A stretch of DNA of 64,000 nt from Macrophomina tecta (taxonomy: Eukaryota; Ascomycota; Dothideomycetes; Botryosphaeriales; Botryosphaeriaceae): contig JAKSGN010000033.1 of assembly GCA_024180945.1 (NCBI GenBank), positions 310,001 to 374,000 of the forward strand, written 5' to 3'. A program made the translations under genes and the position numbers. Of the stretch, positions 46,201 to 56,815 are shown in pieces (the stretch's first letter is position 1; the number at the start of each line of letters is the position of its first letter). The notes under the pieces were generated by a model, which was not told where the DNA came from, did no database searches, and saw nothing but the letters and a program-made list of their open reading frames with translations.

Positions 46201-47473
46201 TCGCTGGCATTCTGGTGCTCGCTCGCTCCGTTCCGCTTCGATCACGCAGCCAAGGCCGGGGCTTGGCTGGATGGCTGGGTTGGCGGCGGCGCGAACTCAA
46301 GCGACTCAGAGGCAGAAAAACGCCTGGCCCCGACGCCCACTCCGCGGCGGCGGCCAATGGCAGCGCCGAGGCGCGGAGGAGGAGGCGTCTCTTGCCCTTT
46401 GCGGTGAATGTGCAGCGGTGCAACGGTAGCAATGTGGCGTTATGGCGGGCGGACCTCACCTCGCTCGACGACGACGAATGGCCGGCAGCCCACGTCCGTC
46501 GCTCGGGCGGGACGCCGTTCAGCGAGGCAAAGGCAAAAAGTCAGTTGTGGCGCGACGTGGTCTTTCCTGCCGTTGCGCAGGGAGGACGAGGCTAAAGAGG
46601 ACAGGCATGGGGCGGCTAAAGCGTGACACAGCAGCGGGCAGGCGAGTCGAGCCCAGAGTCACGGCACTGGTGAGGTTCGGGACGGGGAACGAGGATGCGA
46701 ATGCGAGGCGGGTGCGAGCTGGCCGGGCTGGCGGATTGGGCCTGGCTGGCTGTCCGTCCGCCTGTCCGCCTGTGTCTCTCGGAGCGCATTGCTGCGCTGG
46801 GAGAGCAACGAGACAGCAAATTCTCCGGGGGCGCTGCGTCTCGCGTTGGCATGTTCCGGGGCAGGCTGGGCCCAGGGCGACACGGCGTGCATTGCTCCGG
46901 CAGCGCGCTGGCTTGGCTCGAAGCTGAAGTTGGATTAAAGTCGATTAAACTGTGTGGAGAAGCGGAGAAGGGGCCTGTTTCGGGGCCAGCCGCCGCTCGC
47001 CCTCCAGTCACAAGCCCGCCGCTCGTGTCATGCACACGCGAGCCCGACAACGACGGCGAGGTTGCGCATCCTGCTGCCCACCGCCCCTGCCCCGCGCCCT
47101 TCCCCCGCATCTCACACAGCCAGAGTGAACCCCCGTTCCTGGCTGCTCCAGCCCGCATGCGGACAATATACATGCGGCGTGCTGTCGCCTCCCAGCAGCG
47201 CAGTGGAGCCCCGGGGAATCGCCAGGTGAGAAGCGCGCGCCTGCGTCTCGCTCTCGCTTTTTGCTCGCGGCTTCGGTTTTTTTTTTTTTTTTTTTTCCTT
47301 CAACCCACGCCAGCAGATACGCGAGGCGGCGTCGGCGGCGGGCCTGGGGGCGGCCGGGGCGCAATCTCGCGTGGTGAGATTCGAGGAGAAAAAGGCTGAA
47401 AAGGTGAGCACAGCGCGCTAGTCCCGATCGGGCAGCCTGCTTCCAAGCCCACACCATCGCCCGCCCAGCGCCC
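43280..47473. other. 4.2-kb GC-rich intergenic region with T-tracts
   Basis: No gene recognised. Many overlapping frames of 90-300 codons occur on both strands (the longest is 44279-45190 plus), all low complexity with no domain motif. T-tracts stand out: T16 at 44497-44512, T12 at 45089-45100 and T20 at 47277-47296, each directly followed by CC. A TATA-like CTGTATATAGG at 44749-44759 could drive an unrecognised transcript. The size suggests a long upstream control region for the hexose transporter, or a noncoding RNA gene. Confidence 0.4.
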
Positions 47474-47482
47474 ATAAATAAA
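47474..47482 (+). promoter_or_regulatory. TATA-like element of the hexose transporter
   Basis: ATAAATAAA, about 155 nt before the ATG at 47631, followed by a CT-rich leader (47480-47540). Confidence 0.4.
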
Positions 47483-47630
47483 CCTCTACCCCTCCCAACC
47501 ATCGCCGCGTCTTTTTTCCTTCTGTCTACCCTTACCCCAGTGCGACTCGCAGCCTCACCGCGCCAAGGCTAAGAACCGGTCGGCGGACGGGTCAGCTCCA
47601 CACACCGAAACCATCACTGCGGTAGCCAAC

Positions 47631-49614
47631 ATGGTCAAGACTTTCTACGGTGTTTACACCATTTGGTAACTTCTCTCCCACTGTTTCCACCCCCTCACCC
47701 CCTGCTGACTGTCCTGTCACATAGCGGCTTCGCCGCCCTCGGTGGAGGTTTGTTCGGTTTCGATATCTCCTCCATGAGTGGTGTCTTGGGCACAAATGCC
47801 TACAAAAACTACTTCGACAGCCCCACCTCCTACCGCCAGGGAGGCATCACTGCCTCTATGCCTGCTGGCTCCCTCGTTGGCGCCCTCTGCTCCTCCTTCA
47901 TCGCCGACAAGTATTCTCGTCGCACTGCCATCCAGGTCGCCGCCCTGGTTTGGATTGTCGGCGCCATCTTCCAGACCGCCTGCAATGGCGTTGCCATGCT
48001 GTGCGTCGGCCGTGTCATTGCCGGCATGGCCATTGGTATTGCCTCCGCCATCGTCCCCGTCTACCAGTCCGAGATCGCCGCAAAGGAAATCCGTGGCCGT
48101 GTCGTGTCGCTCCAGCAGTGGGCCATCACCTGGTACGCTTGTCCGGCTCCTCTCTGCCACCCATCTCAGCTAACCACTTCGCACAGGGGTATTCTCATCC
48201 AGTACTTCATCCAGTACGGCTCGTCCTTTGCCGACGGTGGTCCCAAGGCTCCCAACCAGGGCACTGCCGCCTTCCGCATCCCCTGGGGCATCCAGATGGT
48301 CCCCGGTGCCATTCTCTTCGTCGGCATGTTCTTCCTGCCCCGCTCGCCCCGTTGGCTCGCCAAGAAGGATCGCTGGGAGGAGGCCATCCAGGTGCTCGCT
48401 CACCTTCACGGCGGCGGCGATGTCAACCACCCCAAGGTCCTCGCCGAGTACCAGGAGATCGAGGAGGCTCTCCGCTTCGAGCGTGAGGAGGCCGTCTCTT
48501 CCTTCAAGGCTCTCGTTGCCCCCCGCATGCTCAAGCGTGTCATCCTCGGCATGTCCATCCAGATGTGGTCCCAGCTTTGCGTGAGTCGAATCTACCCCCC
48601 CACCACCACCACCACCACCACCACCCACCAACACCCCGCCCCCCCGCTATCGACAACACACAGCTAACGCATCATTTGCACCCTAGGGGATGAACGTGAT
48701 GATGTATTATAGTTCGTTTGCCGTGAGCCTAGCTCTAGTAAGCGATGCGCTGACGTCCGTACAGTTATCTACATTATGGAGGCTGCCGGAGTGGGTTCCC
48801 CGCTGCTCACTGCTTCGATCCAATACATTATTAATGTGGCGCTCACACTACCGGCCATTTTGTACTTGGACCGCTTCGGCCGCCGTCCTGCGCTCCTCAC
48901 GGGGTCCTTTTTGATGATGACGTGGCTTTTCATCTCCGGCTCCGTCCAGGGAGCGTACGGCGAGCCCAACCCGCGGACTGATCCTACACTTGACGACATC
49001 TCGTGGGTGCTCATGGGGAACCCGGCTGCGTCTAAGGCAGTTATCGCCAGCTCCTATCTCTTTGTTGCCTCTTTCGCCACAACTTGGGGTCCGACGTCTT
49101 GGGTAAGCTGCTTGAAAATGCCAATGAGGCACGGCTCGCCTGGTTCTAACCGCTGGCAGACATACCCGAGTGAGATCTACCCTGCGAAGATTCGTGCTAA
49201 GGCCGTGTCCCTCTCCACTGCTACTAACTGGACTTGGAACTGCGCTCTTGCGTTCGCTGTCCCCCCGCTTCTCTGGTCCATCAATTGGAAGATGTAGGTG
49301 TCCTGCCTTCGCGTGCACGCCGAGTCTGGCTCTGACAAATGTCGATGCTTAGGTACATGATTTTTGCAGCATTCAATGGTGCGGCGCTGATACACATGTT
49401 CTTTACGGCGCCCGAGACCAAGGGCAAGACTCTCGAGGAGATGGACGACGTTTTCGATTCTGGCATCCCGGCCTGGAAGTCCAATAAGGCCTTCAAGGGT
49501 TCCAAGCTTGATCGTCTGGCGGCTGAAATCGAGAAGGGAGATGTTAAAGTTACTTTCAACGCTATTGGCGAGAAGCCTACTGCTACTGAGACCGTGGAGA
49601 CTAAGGCCTCTTAA
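47631..49614 (+). CDS. MFS hexose transporter
   Basis: Seven exons: 47631-47665, 47725-48132, 48187-48580, 48687-48711, 48765-49102, 49160-49293 and 49353-49614, 531 aa. Every junction has GT/AG ends and matching phase, including a 25-nt micro-exon (GMNVMMYY). Sugar porter hallmarks: GGGLFGFDISSMSGVLGT in TM1, DKYSRR (loop 2-3), VGRVIAGMAIGIAS in TM4, PRSPRWLAKKDRWEEA after TM6, DRFGRRPALLTG (loop 8-9), PSEIYPAKIRAKAVS and PETKGKTLEEMD after TM12. Twelve helices are expected. It belongs to the proton-linked or facilitative glucose transporter group of filamentous fungi (Hxt/Mst type), located in the plasma membrane. It is full length, unlike the transporter fragment at 32.8 kb. Which sugar is carried is not decided by these motifs. 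Confidence 0.88.
48601..48626 (+). repeat. (ACC)n microsatellite in intron 3 of the hexose transporter
   Basis: Eight or more ACC triplets inside the 106-nt intron, which is twice as long as the other introns of this gene. Confidence 0.8.
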
Positions 49615-50268
49615 TCTCCGGTTGAGGGGAAGGAGGGGAAAGGAGGGAGGGCGCGATAGCTTGATTTCCCCTCTTTCTTTTAGTTCCTATGGGGGGTTCA
49701 GTCCCGAGCATCTAATACAGGTGATTTTTTTTTTCCTAAGAAAAAGATAAAAAGAGAAGTCTTTCCCTACTCCAATAAGTCCCCGAGCTCTGCGGAAAGT
49801 GTAGCGTGGCCCAGGTCGATCACATGCGCGAAGTCGCCTGACGTCAAGTCCTCTGACGCCAGCATCGGCGCTGTACCACTACTCACGCTGCCCGAGAAAT
49901 GCGCCAAACCTCCCCAACCAACGCTTTTAACCTGCGCTTTGAGGGTGGTGAGTGAGCTGAGTTGAGGGCTCGCGATGTTTGGCGGCGGGTCTTTGCGCAG
50001 GACGCGTAGGCAGTTCCTTCCCGGTCTGTGGTCACGACTTCTCTGCTGTCGCTGCCTCTTTCTCCCGCGCAATCATGTCAGACCCAACAGAGTCTTTGCG
50101 CCGCTCAGCTCTCAAGAACCAACCCTCATAACCTGACCCTTGCTTCATTCGCGCTTCATCCATTCGTTCTCATCCACGCATCTCTCCAAGCCTCAGTTTA
50201 GTCGCGTCTCACCGATTCGTTCTCACCCGCTCGTACCAACCAGCCCTTCACATTTGCGCGTCATTGGC
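49615..50268. other. Intergenic between the transporter and recombinase genes
   Basis: Holds the transporter 3' UTR and the recombinase promoter. T-run at about 49727-49734 in the 3' region. No terminal inverted repeat that would mark an element edge was seen. Confidence 0.4.
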
Positions 50269-52809
50269 ATGGAGGAGTTGGCCGAGCAAATGAACCTCCC
50301 CGATGACTTCGATTCCGACGAGGAAAGCGCGGAGAATGACAGCGGTCACCCACAAACAAGTTTGAAGGTGTATGGCCAGAAGACTGTTGAGCGCATCTTT
50401 GCCAACGCCGCCGCCGACAGAAAACGCTCCCGCAAGGCTTTCAAGAACCACCACAGTTTCGCCAGGGCCCCGACAACACAATACCAACGGAATCTCTGGC
50501 GGAGTTATTACCAAGCATGGGCAATGACGGTTGGCCATGGCGAGAAGCAGACACCTACTGGCGAGGATCTGTACAGATTCGTCGAAACCATCGTCCATCG
50601 CCTGGAATCGCGGCTTCCACACAAGAGCACCGTCTCGAGGAATACCATTACCGTTGGAATGAAACATCTCCACATGGTCTTAACTGAAGAGTTCGACGAC
50701 TTCAAGGTTACCACCAAGACAGCACGACAGATTGATTCGCTCCTCAACCGCCTGGCATCGGAAGGAAAGCTGTTTGAAGGTCGGTATCATGATCGCGGAG
50801 TAGTTGGGGTTGCTGAGACCCGCAAGATGATTACAGCATTCCTCAGAGATGCCCTGGAGCAGGGAACAAATGCCTGGGACATCACTATCTCAAAGGCGGC
50901 GAGCGTCCTCACCGTCTCCGCTCTTGCCGCCCGCGCCGGCGACGTATTACGTTCCCACAAATATACGGGAATGGAATGTCTCACCTGGGGCGACCTCACC
51001 CTCTCGCTTGGTGAGAATGGCAATGATGGAGCTGACGACCTGGAACTACTTGTGAAGCTGCGCTTTGAAAAGGGCCACAAAAACAGCCCAAATGAGTACC
51101 GGATGCTCCCTCTCAAAGCTCTGCGTTCTGCTGACTTGAATGTCCTCTGTGCTGTCAAGATGCTTGTTATCCTGGCCTTGCGCACTGGTGCTGTCCCAGC
51201 AAACTCGTTTGAAGAACTTCTCTCCAGCATGATCGCCAAGCGGGATAGGACCGCCCGTTGGAAGAGCGCCGATCAGCCTGTCTTCGCTGCCTTCAACAAG
51301 GGCGGAAACCGAATATCGCTGTCCAAGCCAGCATCGCATCTCCAGCTTTCACGTACTCTCTCGGACATGGGAAAGCTGGCTGCTATTTTAGGGCGCGTCA
51401 ACACACATGCCCTCCGAGTGGGCGCTGCCCGTGAGCTTGCCCATCTGCCAAACGGAATCCCCGGCCAAGCAACAGCACAAGTTGCTCAGCAGCTTGGCCA
51501 TTCAATGCGAGGATATATGCAAGGCGTGACTGCTGGGTACACAATGGATTCCAACGTCGACCTATACACCGAGCGCGTCAACCTAAACTTCAAGGATATC
51601 CGGGCGCCGAAGCAGGCCTACACCCCGTTCAAGCCTGGAGCCCCCACCTTGAAGGAGCTCTCTGACTTCGCTGCGGCTCGCAATATGGATATCGGTGACA
51701 GCGGATCTGCATCTCGTCAGAGGGTACGGCACGCCTTCGACCAACAACGCTGGGAAGACTACAAAGCGGCAGCAAAGGATGAAGATGCTCGACCGCCACC
51801 TGTTTCACTCCAGGTCCGGGGACCTCAGGCCTCAATAGGATCCGTCAGCTCCACCGAACGCTCAACTCGTTCGAGCCGTCAGACTTCGGGCCACTTGAAT
51901 GAGCTTCAAACTAGTTTGGAGTTGGGCAGCACGCCGCCTGTCGAAGCCACTTTCACCGCTGCTCCACCGACTGATGCTACGAACACGGACACCAACGCTG
52001 CCGCTTCTGAAGTTGATAGCCAACAGGTTCTGGAGCGCTTAACCGGGACTGACTCCACGATCAGTGAGGATGAGGCTCATGCCTCTCTTCTTTCCACGGC
52101 CTTTGATGACCTACAGCCTGCTACATATCCTGCTGAAACAAAGACAGATCCTCTACTACTGCCTCCCGGGGACTTCATCAACTACTTTGCTTCCATCAAC
52201 GTGGTGTTGAATCACTTGAAGCCTAAGAATTGGGTTCCGGAAGTGGATGTGGGAAATTCGCGCGATCAACCGACGCGCTTTTACCTCAAGTGCCCCAATT
52301 CTGCTTTTGGATGCACTGCTAGTTTTCACAAGAAGTTTCTTCTGGAGCAGCACGCACAGACATGTACCGCCTCTGCAGAGAATCCTAAACCCGCTGGATT
52401 CCCGTGCGGCCAGTGTCAATCAGTCTTGAGCAGCCAAAACGGTCTTGATGCACATATCAAGCGCCAACACCAGTTTAGCGCAATCTGCCTTTACCCTGGT
52501 TGTGCAAATGAGATGGTCTTTACCAATTCTACTGCATTCAGAAAGCACCAGGAATCCCATTTCTGGGATTCATCCCTGACTTGCAAGATCTCTGGCTGTC
52601 CAACTCCTACTCGCACGTTTCAGGATAGGGATGCCTACAGACGTCATCTTAGCGGCTCTCATAAGCTTACCGGCAAGGAAATGGCTAAGTATATGCCTCT
52701 CACGTCTAAGACCGCGAACGAGTTTGAAGAAGAGGAAGAGAATGAGGCTGAGCCGCAGCGCAAGAAGAAGAAGGAGAAGCACGGCCAAACCCCGAAGAAA
52801 GATCACTAA
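50269..52809 (+). CDS. Tyrosine recombinase with C-terminal C2H2 zinc fingers
   Basis: Intronless, 846 aa from the ATG at 50269 (MEELAEQMNLPDD); an in-frame ATG at 50140 would add 43 leader-like residues. An N-terminal helical SAM-like region precedes a complete-looking catalytic set. Arg222 is in ARAGDVLRS before ECLTWGDL, and a Lys is in LRFEKGHKN. His380-x-x-Arg383 is in THALRVGAARE, His411 in QQLGHS and Tyr424 in AGYTMDSN (numbers by my count). This is the R-K-H-x-x-R-H-Y order of phage-type integrases and eukaryotic Crypton-like elements. From about 674 on, several Cys/His units follow (KCPNSAFGC, FPCGQCQSVL, ICLYPGC, CKISGCP with paired His), then an acidic and Lys-rich tail resembling a nuclear signal. 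It lacks the DUF3435 look of Starship captains as I know it. The gene is GC-normal and undamaged while its neighbour is broken. Confidence 0.75.
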   Translation: MEELAEQMNLPDDFDSDEESAENDSGHPQTSLKVYGQKTVERIFANAAADRKRSRKAFKNHHSFARAPTTQYQRNLWRSYYQAWAMTVGHGEKQTPTGEDLYRFVETIVHRLESRLPHKSTVSRNTITVGMKHLHMVLTEEFDDFKVTTKTARQIDSLLNRLASEGKLFEGRYHDRGVVGVAETRKMITAFLRDALEQGTNAWDITISKAASVLTVSALAARAGDVLRSHKYTGMECLTWGDLTLSLGENGNDGADDLELLVKLRFEKGHKNSPNEYRMLPLKALRSADLNVLCAVKMLVILALRTGAVPANSFEELLSSMIAKRDRTARWKSADQPVFAAFNKGGNRISLSKPASHLQLSRTLSDMGKLAAILGRVNTHALRVGAARELAHLPNGIPGQATAQVAQQLGHSMRGYMQGVTAGYTMDSNVDLYTERVNLNFKDIRAPKQAYTPFKPGAPTLKELSDFAAARNMDIGDSGSASRQRVRHAFDQQRWEDYKAAAKDEDARPPPVSLQVRGPQASIGSVSSTERSTRSSRQTSGHLNELQTSLELGSTPPVEATFTAAPPTDATNTDTNAAASEVDSQQVLERLTGTDSTISEDEAHASLLSTAFDDLQPATYPAETKTDPLLLPPGDFINYFASINVVLNHLKPKNWVPEVDVGNSRDQPTRFYLKCPNSAFGCTASFHKKFLLEQHAQTCTASAENPKPAGFPCGQCQSVLSSQNGLDAHIKRQHQFSAICLYPGCANEMVFTNSTAFRKHQESHFWDSSLTCKISGCPTPTRTFQDRDAYRRHLSGSHKLTGKEMAKYMPLTSKTANEFEEEEENEAEPQRKKKKEKHGQTPKKDH

Positions 52810-53274
52810 ACCGGCTAATGTTCCGCAACCACAGCCATCATCATGGATGTGTGCTCAAAGCTATTGTTTTTCTTCGCATTGATGTTGCTGCTATTACAAA
52901 CAAGTTTGAAAGCCAGAGCAACTTTCTGGCCTCGCGACGGGTACTCCATTAAGTGGACGCGTGAGGAAACAGCGCCACATGTTCATCTGCTGAACTTTCT
53001 ACAACCTGCTGCTATGTTTTGCTGCCTTCTTTTGCTGGCTCAGAAGTTTCATTGTATTTAAATTCTTCGTACAAGCTACCATCCCTTGCTTTTTTTTTTT
53101 TACGGAAGTCAAATATTTATTTAGCTAGCTCGACACGGTCTGCCTCGTCCATCACTGACTATGTAGAGAATTTACAGACAATAGATGCCCAATTATCAGG
53201 GGCTGACTTTACAGATTCACTCTCTATACCATGTGCTTGCGAGGAGCCGCGATGATGGGCTCCGTTATGGGCTA

Positions 53275-53306
<32 letters not shown>

Positions 53307-55934
53307 TGCCTTGTTTGTATCTCATCAGCACAGCAGTTATCCGAAATGAAATGGCCGTACAGTTTTCTCCGGCGGCTCGAGACCTTCAACGTCGTTTACC
53401 GCGCAGAAAGGGGGCTGGCACTTGGCATCATGGGATGTCTGAAACCGAAGACGGCGTCACAAACCTCTAAAAGCGGATGCATTCTTCCCTGAAACTTGCT
53501 TTGCGGTGTTCAGGGACTCAAAATTCTGCTGGATGAGCTTCAATTATCAATAGGTCAGAGTATGTCCTGACTGATGGCTATCACTATGAAATGTTACCAG
53601 CAGCATAAGGCCCATAAGCACTATCCGCTTTGTTTTTTTGCACTCATTGCCCTCCGCTTGAGTCTTTGTTCAAACTTCTTTGTAAGCTCCCCGCAAAGCA
53701 CTCATTTTCCATCCCAAGTCCACTTGCCCGTTTTCCTTTTTTTTTTTTATCATCTTTTGAACCCTCAAGCTCAGGGGGTAGAAACCTCTTCCCTCACCCA
53801 TCGTTGCCACAAAGCCAAAAGCTTCGCCTTAGAGTCTTTGCTGTTAAAAGAAACTCCTACTTGTTGCAAGATGGCTTGGATCTGTGGCTTTGCAGTATCC
53901 TCGTCATAATTCAGGTGAATCGCACGAAGCTTATCCTGCAGTTCACCCTTCTTGTCCCTTGACGATGAAGGCGCTCCAAGATCCGTCAGGGCCTCTCTGA
54001 GCTGGGCAATGTTACTACCATCTCTCCCATTCCTCAAGACAATTCCTGGAGCTGTGCGCCTGAGAGTGATTCTCTCAGACGAGGGCACCTCACTGTCTCT
54101 CTTGTTCTTCTTGGGTGCGGACGGACTAGGGTCAGCAACAAGCTCGCCGATACTAGAGCGCTTCTTGCTGCTTTTCGCACCCTTACTGTGGTGGCCCTCA
54201 GGAGGAGTAGCGAGCCGCTGAGGGATGTCATCGTCATCATTTTTACTGTCTGAGTCAGCGTACAGGCTCTCGCAACAAACAAGTTTTAAAAGACTTACGC
54301 TCTGCTCTTCGCCGCCAGGATCTGGCTTCGCTCGAAGCTCTTAACACGTGTATTGATTTTGCGGGCTACATCATCGTGTAGAGCATCGTACCTGATATGC
54401 GGAGAGATCCTGACATTCTCGTGTTCTTGGCCAAACCTGGCCCGGTATAGCAATGAGAGGGCCCGTTCGTGGATCTGTGGGTCGTCGAGATCAGCGGGTT
54501 CGTAGGTTCGCTGCGGGTCAAGTTGAAGTAGAAGCTCGAAGTTGAAGACCCCTTGGTCAAAGGACTCCCGCTCCTTCGTCGACATGTCTCTATACTGTCT
54601 CTTCATTCGCTCGACGGTCTTTGACTCAAGAAGATGGTCCTTCATCATCTCCTTGGTGCCGTCATCGTCAAAATCATGCTCTTGAGTATCTTCCGATAGC
54701 TCGGAGCTATCGACGTCTCTTTCATCTCCCTCAGTCCAGTCTTCGTCTTTGTCATCGCCTTCTTGCTCAACCCATGTGGCCGATTCATGAACTTTTCCCT
54801 TTCTGCGTGGAGAGCTTAAGACGACGTCCTCCCCCACTTCCAGGTCATAATTATCCTTTGCCGCTCCAGCCATGACGCTGCCATCCTTGAATTCAATGTC
54901 ATTCGACGCTAGAACGTCGTCGTCGTCGAGGCCGATGGTGCGCTTCTCCTCGTTCCGCTGATGGAACAACGTCGCCAACGGGGACTGGTGCGCCTCTAAA
55001 ACCTCTTCGTTAGCCTCATTGAGTAGATTGACTAATAAGCTCTTCATCTCGGCCGAATGTGAACCCGTGGCTAAAATCAGCTTCTCCTTGTCGCGCTGCT
55101 TGGAATCCCGGAATTGGTCAAAAGAGTTGATGACTTGGCAACGAACAATGGACACAAGCAGTTGCTGCGCAATCTATTGGGGAAAGAGTCAGTTTCAAAC
55201 AAGTTTGAAGGAAGCAAAGATTGCTTACGCGGATAAGTCGCCCCCATGCCTGGATTTCGAGGCTGGAGTTCCTGGCGCCCGAGAAGACAAACGCATCGTT
55301 TGCAGCACCATGCATGTTGGTTCCTTGGCTCCCGACATTGTACATTAAGGTTAGAGCCTTGAGTTGACTCTTTGGGTCGTTGAAAGCATCCACAATATCC
55401 TTACGCTCGGCGTTGCTCAGGTCCGCGTGCATTACTTGACAATCGATGTGAAGGAAATGCAGGAGAATCTCAATGAACCACGCCAAGATAGGAGTATCTT
55501 CCGTGATCAAGAGTTTTGATTGGCGTCGGAGAATTACCTCTCTGACTTGGCGAAGAAGGAGACGAGCCTTCGGGGATCCCCAACAAAGATACTTGAGCTT
55601 ATCTTTGCGCGTGGTAAGGGGAATGGTATCGCCTTCTCTGCGAGTCTCAGATATGAGCCACTCGGCATCGTGGCCCTTGGAGCGGTAGCCGCGCATCTCA
55701 TCCACGAGGGTGTTCGAGCCCCGTTGACGCATCTTTTGATCGAGACGTGCAATAATCGCGGATGAGGCGGCAATGTTAAGTCGCCTCGTAGCACTTGCAA
55801 TCGGAGGGAAGATATTCCGATTGAACTTTTTGCTGCCTTTGTGGATGCCTTTCTGCTGGTGGCGAGTGTTCTCGAGAGCGTCTTCGTACTCCCTAAAGGA
55901 TAGTTCACCATCGCGTTAGCTTCAAACTAGTTTG
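50353..55934. repeat. Dispersed palindromic motif CAAACWWGTTTG(AAG), six copies
   Basis: Copies: 50353-50367 (plus, recombinase coding), 51904-51918 (minus orientation, recombinase coding), 52897-52911 (plus, 88 nt after the recombinase stop), 54276-54292 (degenerate, CAAACAAGTTTTAAAAG, helicase intron), 55196-55210 (helicase intron) and 55920-55934 (minus orientation, helicase intron). CAAACTAGTTTG is a perfect 12-bp palindrome; CAAACAAGTTTG differs at the centre. The two coding copies translate as QTSLK and QTSLE. I did not see the motif elsewhere in the window. Confidence 0.75.
52810..53770. other. Tail-to-tail intergenic region with T-tracts
   Basis: Lies between the stops of the recombinase and helicase genes. 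Contains one copy of the palindromic motif and several T-tracts (about 53089-53101, 53289-53308 and 53738-53749). No gene seen. Confidence 0.5.
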
Positions 55935-56270
55935 TAGGAACGCGGAACTGCAAGTTCAACTTACCTTGCAGCCAAGCGGTGAAGAAACTGTAATTCAGGC
56001 GCTTCCTCAGGTGTGCACACGACTTCCTTGGTGACAACTCGGTGCTCTGGCATGAGGCCTGCCAGACTGATGCGGGGCGTGTCAGGAGTTCTTCCCCATG
56101 GGATGGACATGGCGGTGGATCTTTGGCAAACGAGTGCCTCGCGCGTCCAGTGGAAATATTTAGGGATCTCCGAAGACTCCTCTGTGGATATCAGGCGGGC
56201 GACGCTATTTTGGGTCAGAAATTGCTTGATTTTCAGGCATTTTGCATCAATATGAGACATAATCACTTAC
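53771..56270 (-). pseudogene. SNF2-like helicase C-terminal part, gene split by element C
   Basis: Exons on the minus strand are 56204-55965, 55892-55229, 55173-54299 and 54245-53771, with introns of 72, 55 and 53 nt. The helicase C lobe is clear: LLITEDTPILAWFIEILL, MHADLSNAERKDIVDAFN, YNVGSQGTNMHGAANDAFVF (motif V) and EIQAWGRLIR (motif VI, Q-x-x-G-R-x-x-R). Acidic linkers follow, then two SAP/HeH-like helical pairs near the C-terminus (IAQLREALTDLGA; IQAILQQVGVSF). Members move along DNA and remodel chromatin or protein-DNA complexes. Upstream of 56204 the sequence to 56270 looks like an intron (CTGAC branch, AATAG acceptor) whose donor GTAAG abuts the LTR at 56271. The ATP-binding lobe must lie beyond the element, outside this window, or be lost. 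Unless the 7.9-kb insertion is spliced out, no full protein can form. Confidence 0.75.
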
Positions 56271-56714
56271 TGTAACGAGCGGGCCTCTGCCTCTAAGGAT
56301 CCAAACACCAAAGAGGGAGAAAACCTGTCGAGGGGGTTTCCTTGAGTGGGTACAAGAAGAGGGTGAGAGCAAGTCGAACACGTGATGAGACTGAGCACTG
56401 CGTGCGAAGGCGTGTTACTAATAATATGCGAATTGTTATTGAAGTTGACTACGAAGGTCAAAGCTATCTAAGAAGTGTGGTTTATATATAGTAGGAAAGT
56501 ATATATAATCTAGTAGTTTAGAGGTTTATTCTGTCGATCCGTTAAACGTCTGAACTGGTAGTTTATAAGTTTAGAGCGCTAAGCCTTTGAATAGTTAAAC
56601 TAGGGGTTATATAACCCGTATGGCCCGTGCTTAGGGAATTGTTCTGCGATTGTATCTTCGCCCCGCTTATCTTCTTTTCTAACCTCTTAACCCTGTAAAG
56701 GCTGCGCCGTAATA
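56271..56714 (-). repeat. Left LTR of element C
   Basis: 444 bp. The outermost 100 bp are almost unmutated, while the matching start of the right LTR at 63710 shows G-to-A and C-to-T changes. Confidence 0.88.
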
Positions 56715-56815
56715 CTATTCCCCCTTTTAAGGATTTTTGGCCCGAAGATTCCTCCGAGGCGTGTATAATTTATTCGCTGGCGTTTCTTTCTTTTTTTCCG
56801 TAGGTTTTCTTCGTT

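Noticed and set aside
44497..47296. T-tracts as poly(A) tails of retroposed genes
   Set aside because: No processed gene sequence or target duplication lies beside them.
50269..52809. Starship captain (DUF3435) identity for the recombinase
   Set aside because: The catalytic neighbourhood and C2H2 tail differ from the DUF3435 proteins I know, and no Starship-like edge was seen. Left as an open comparison in the findings.
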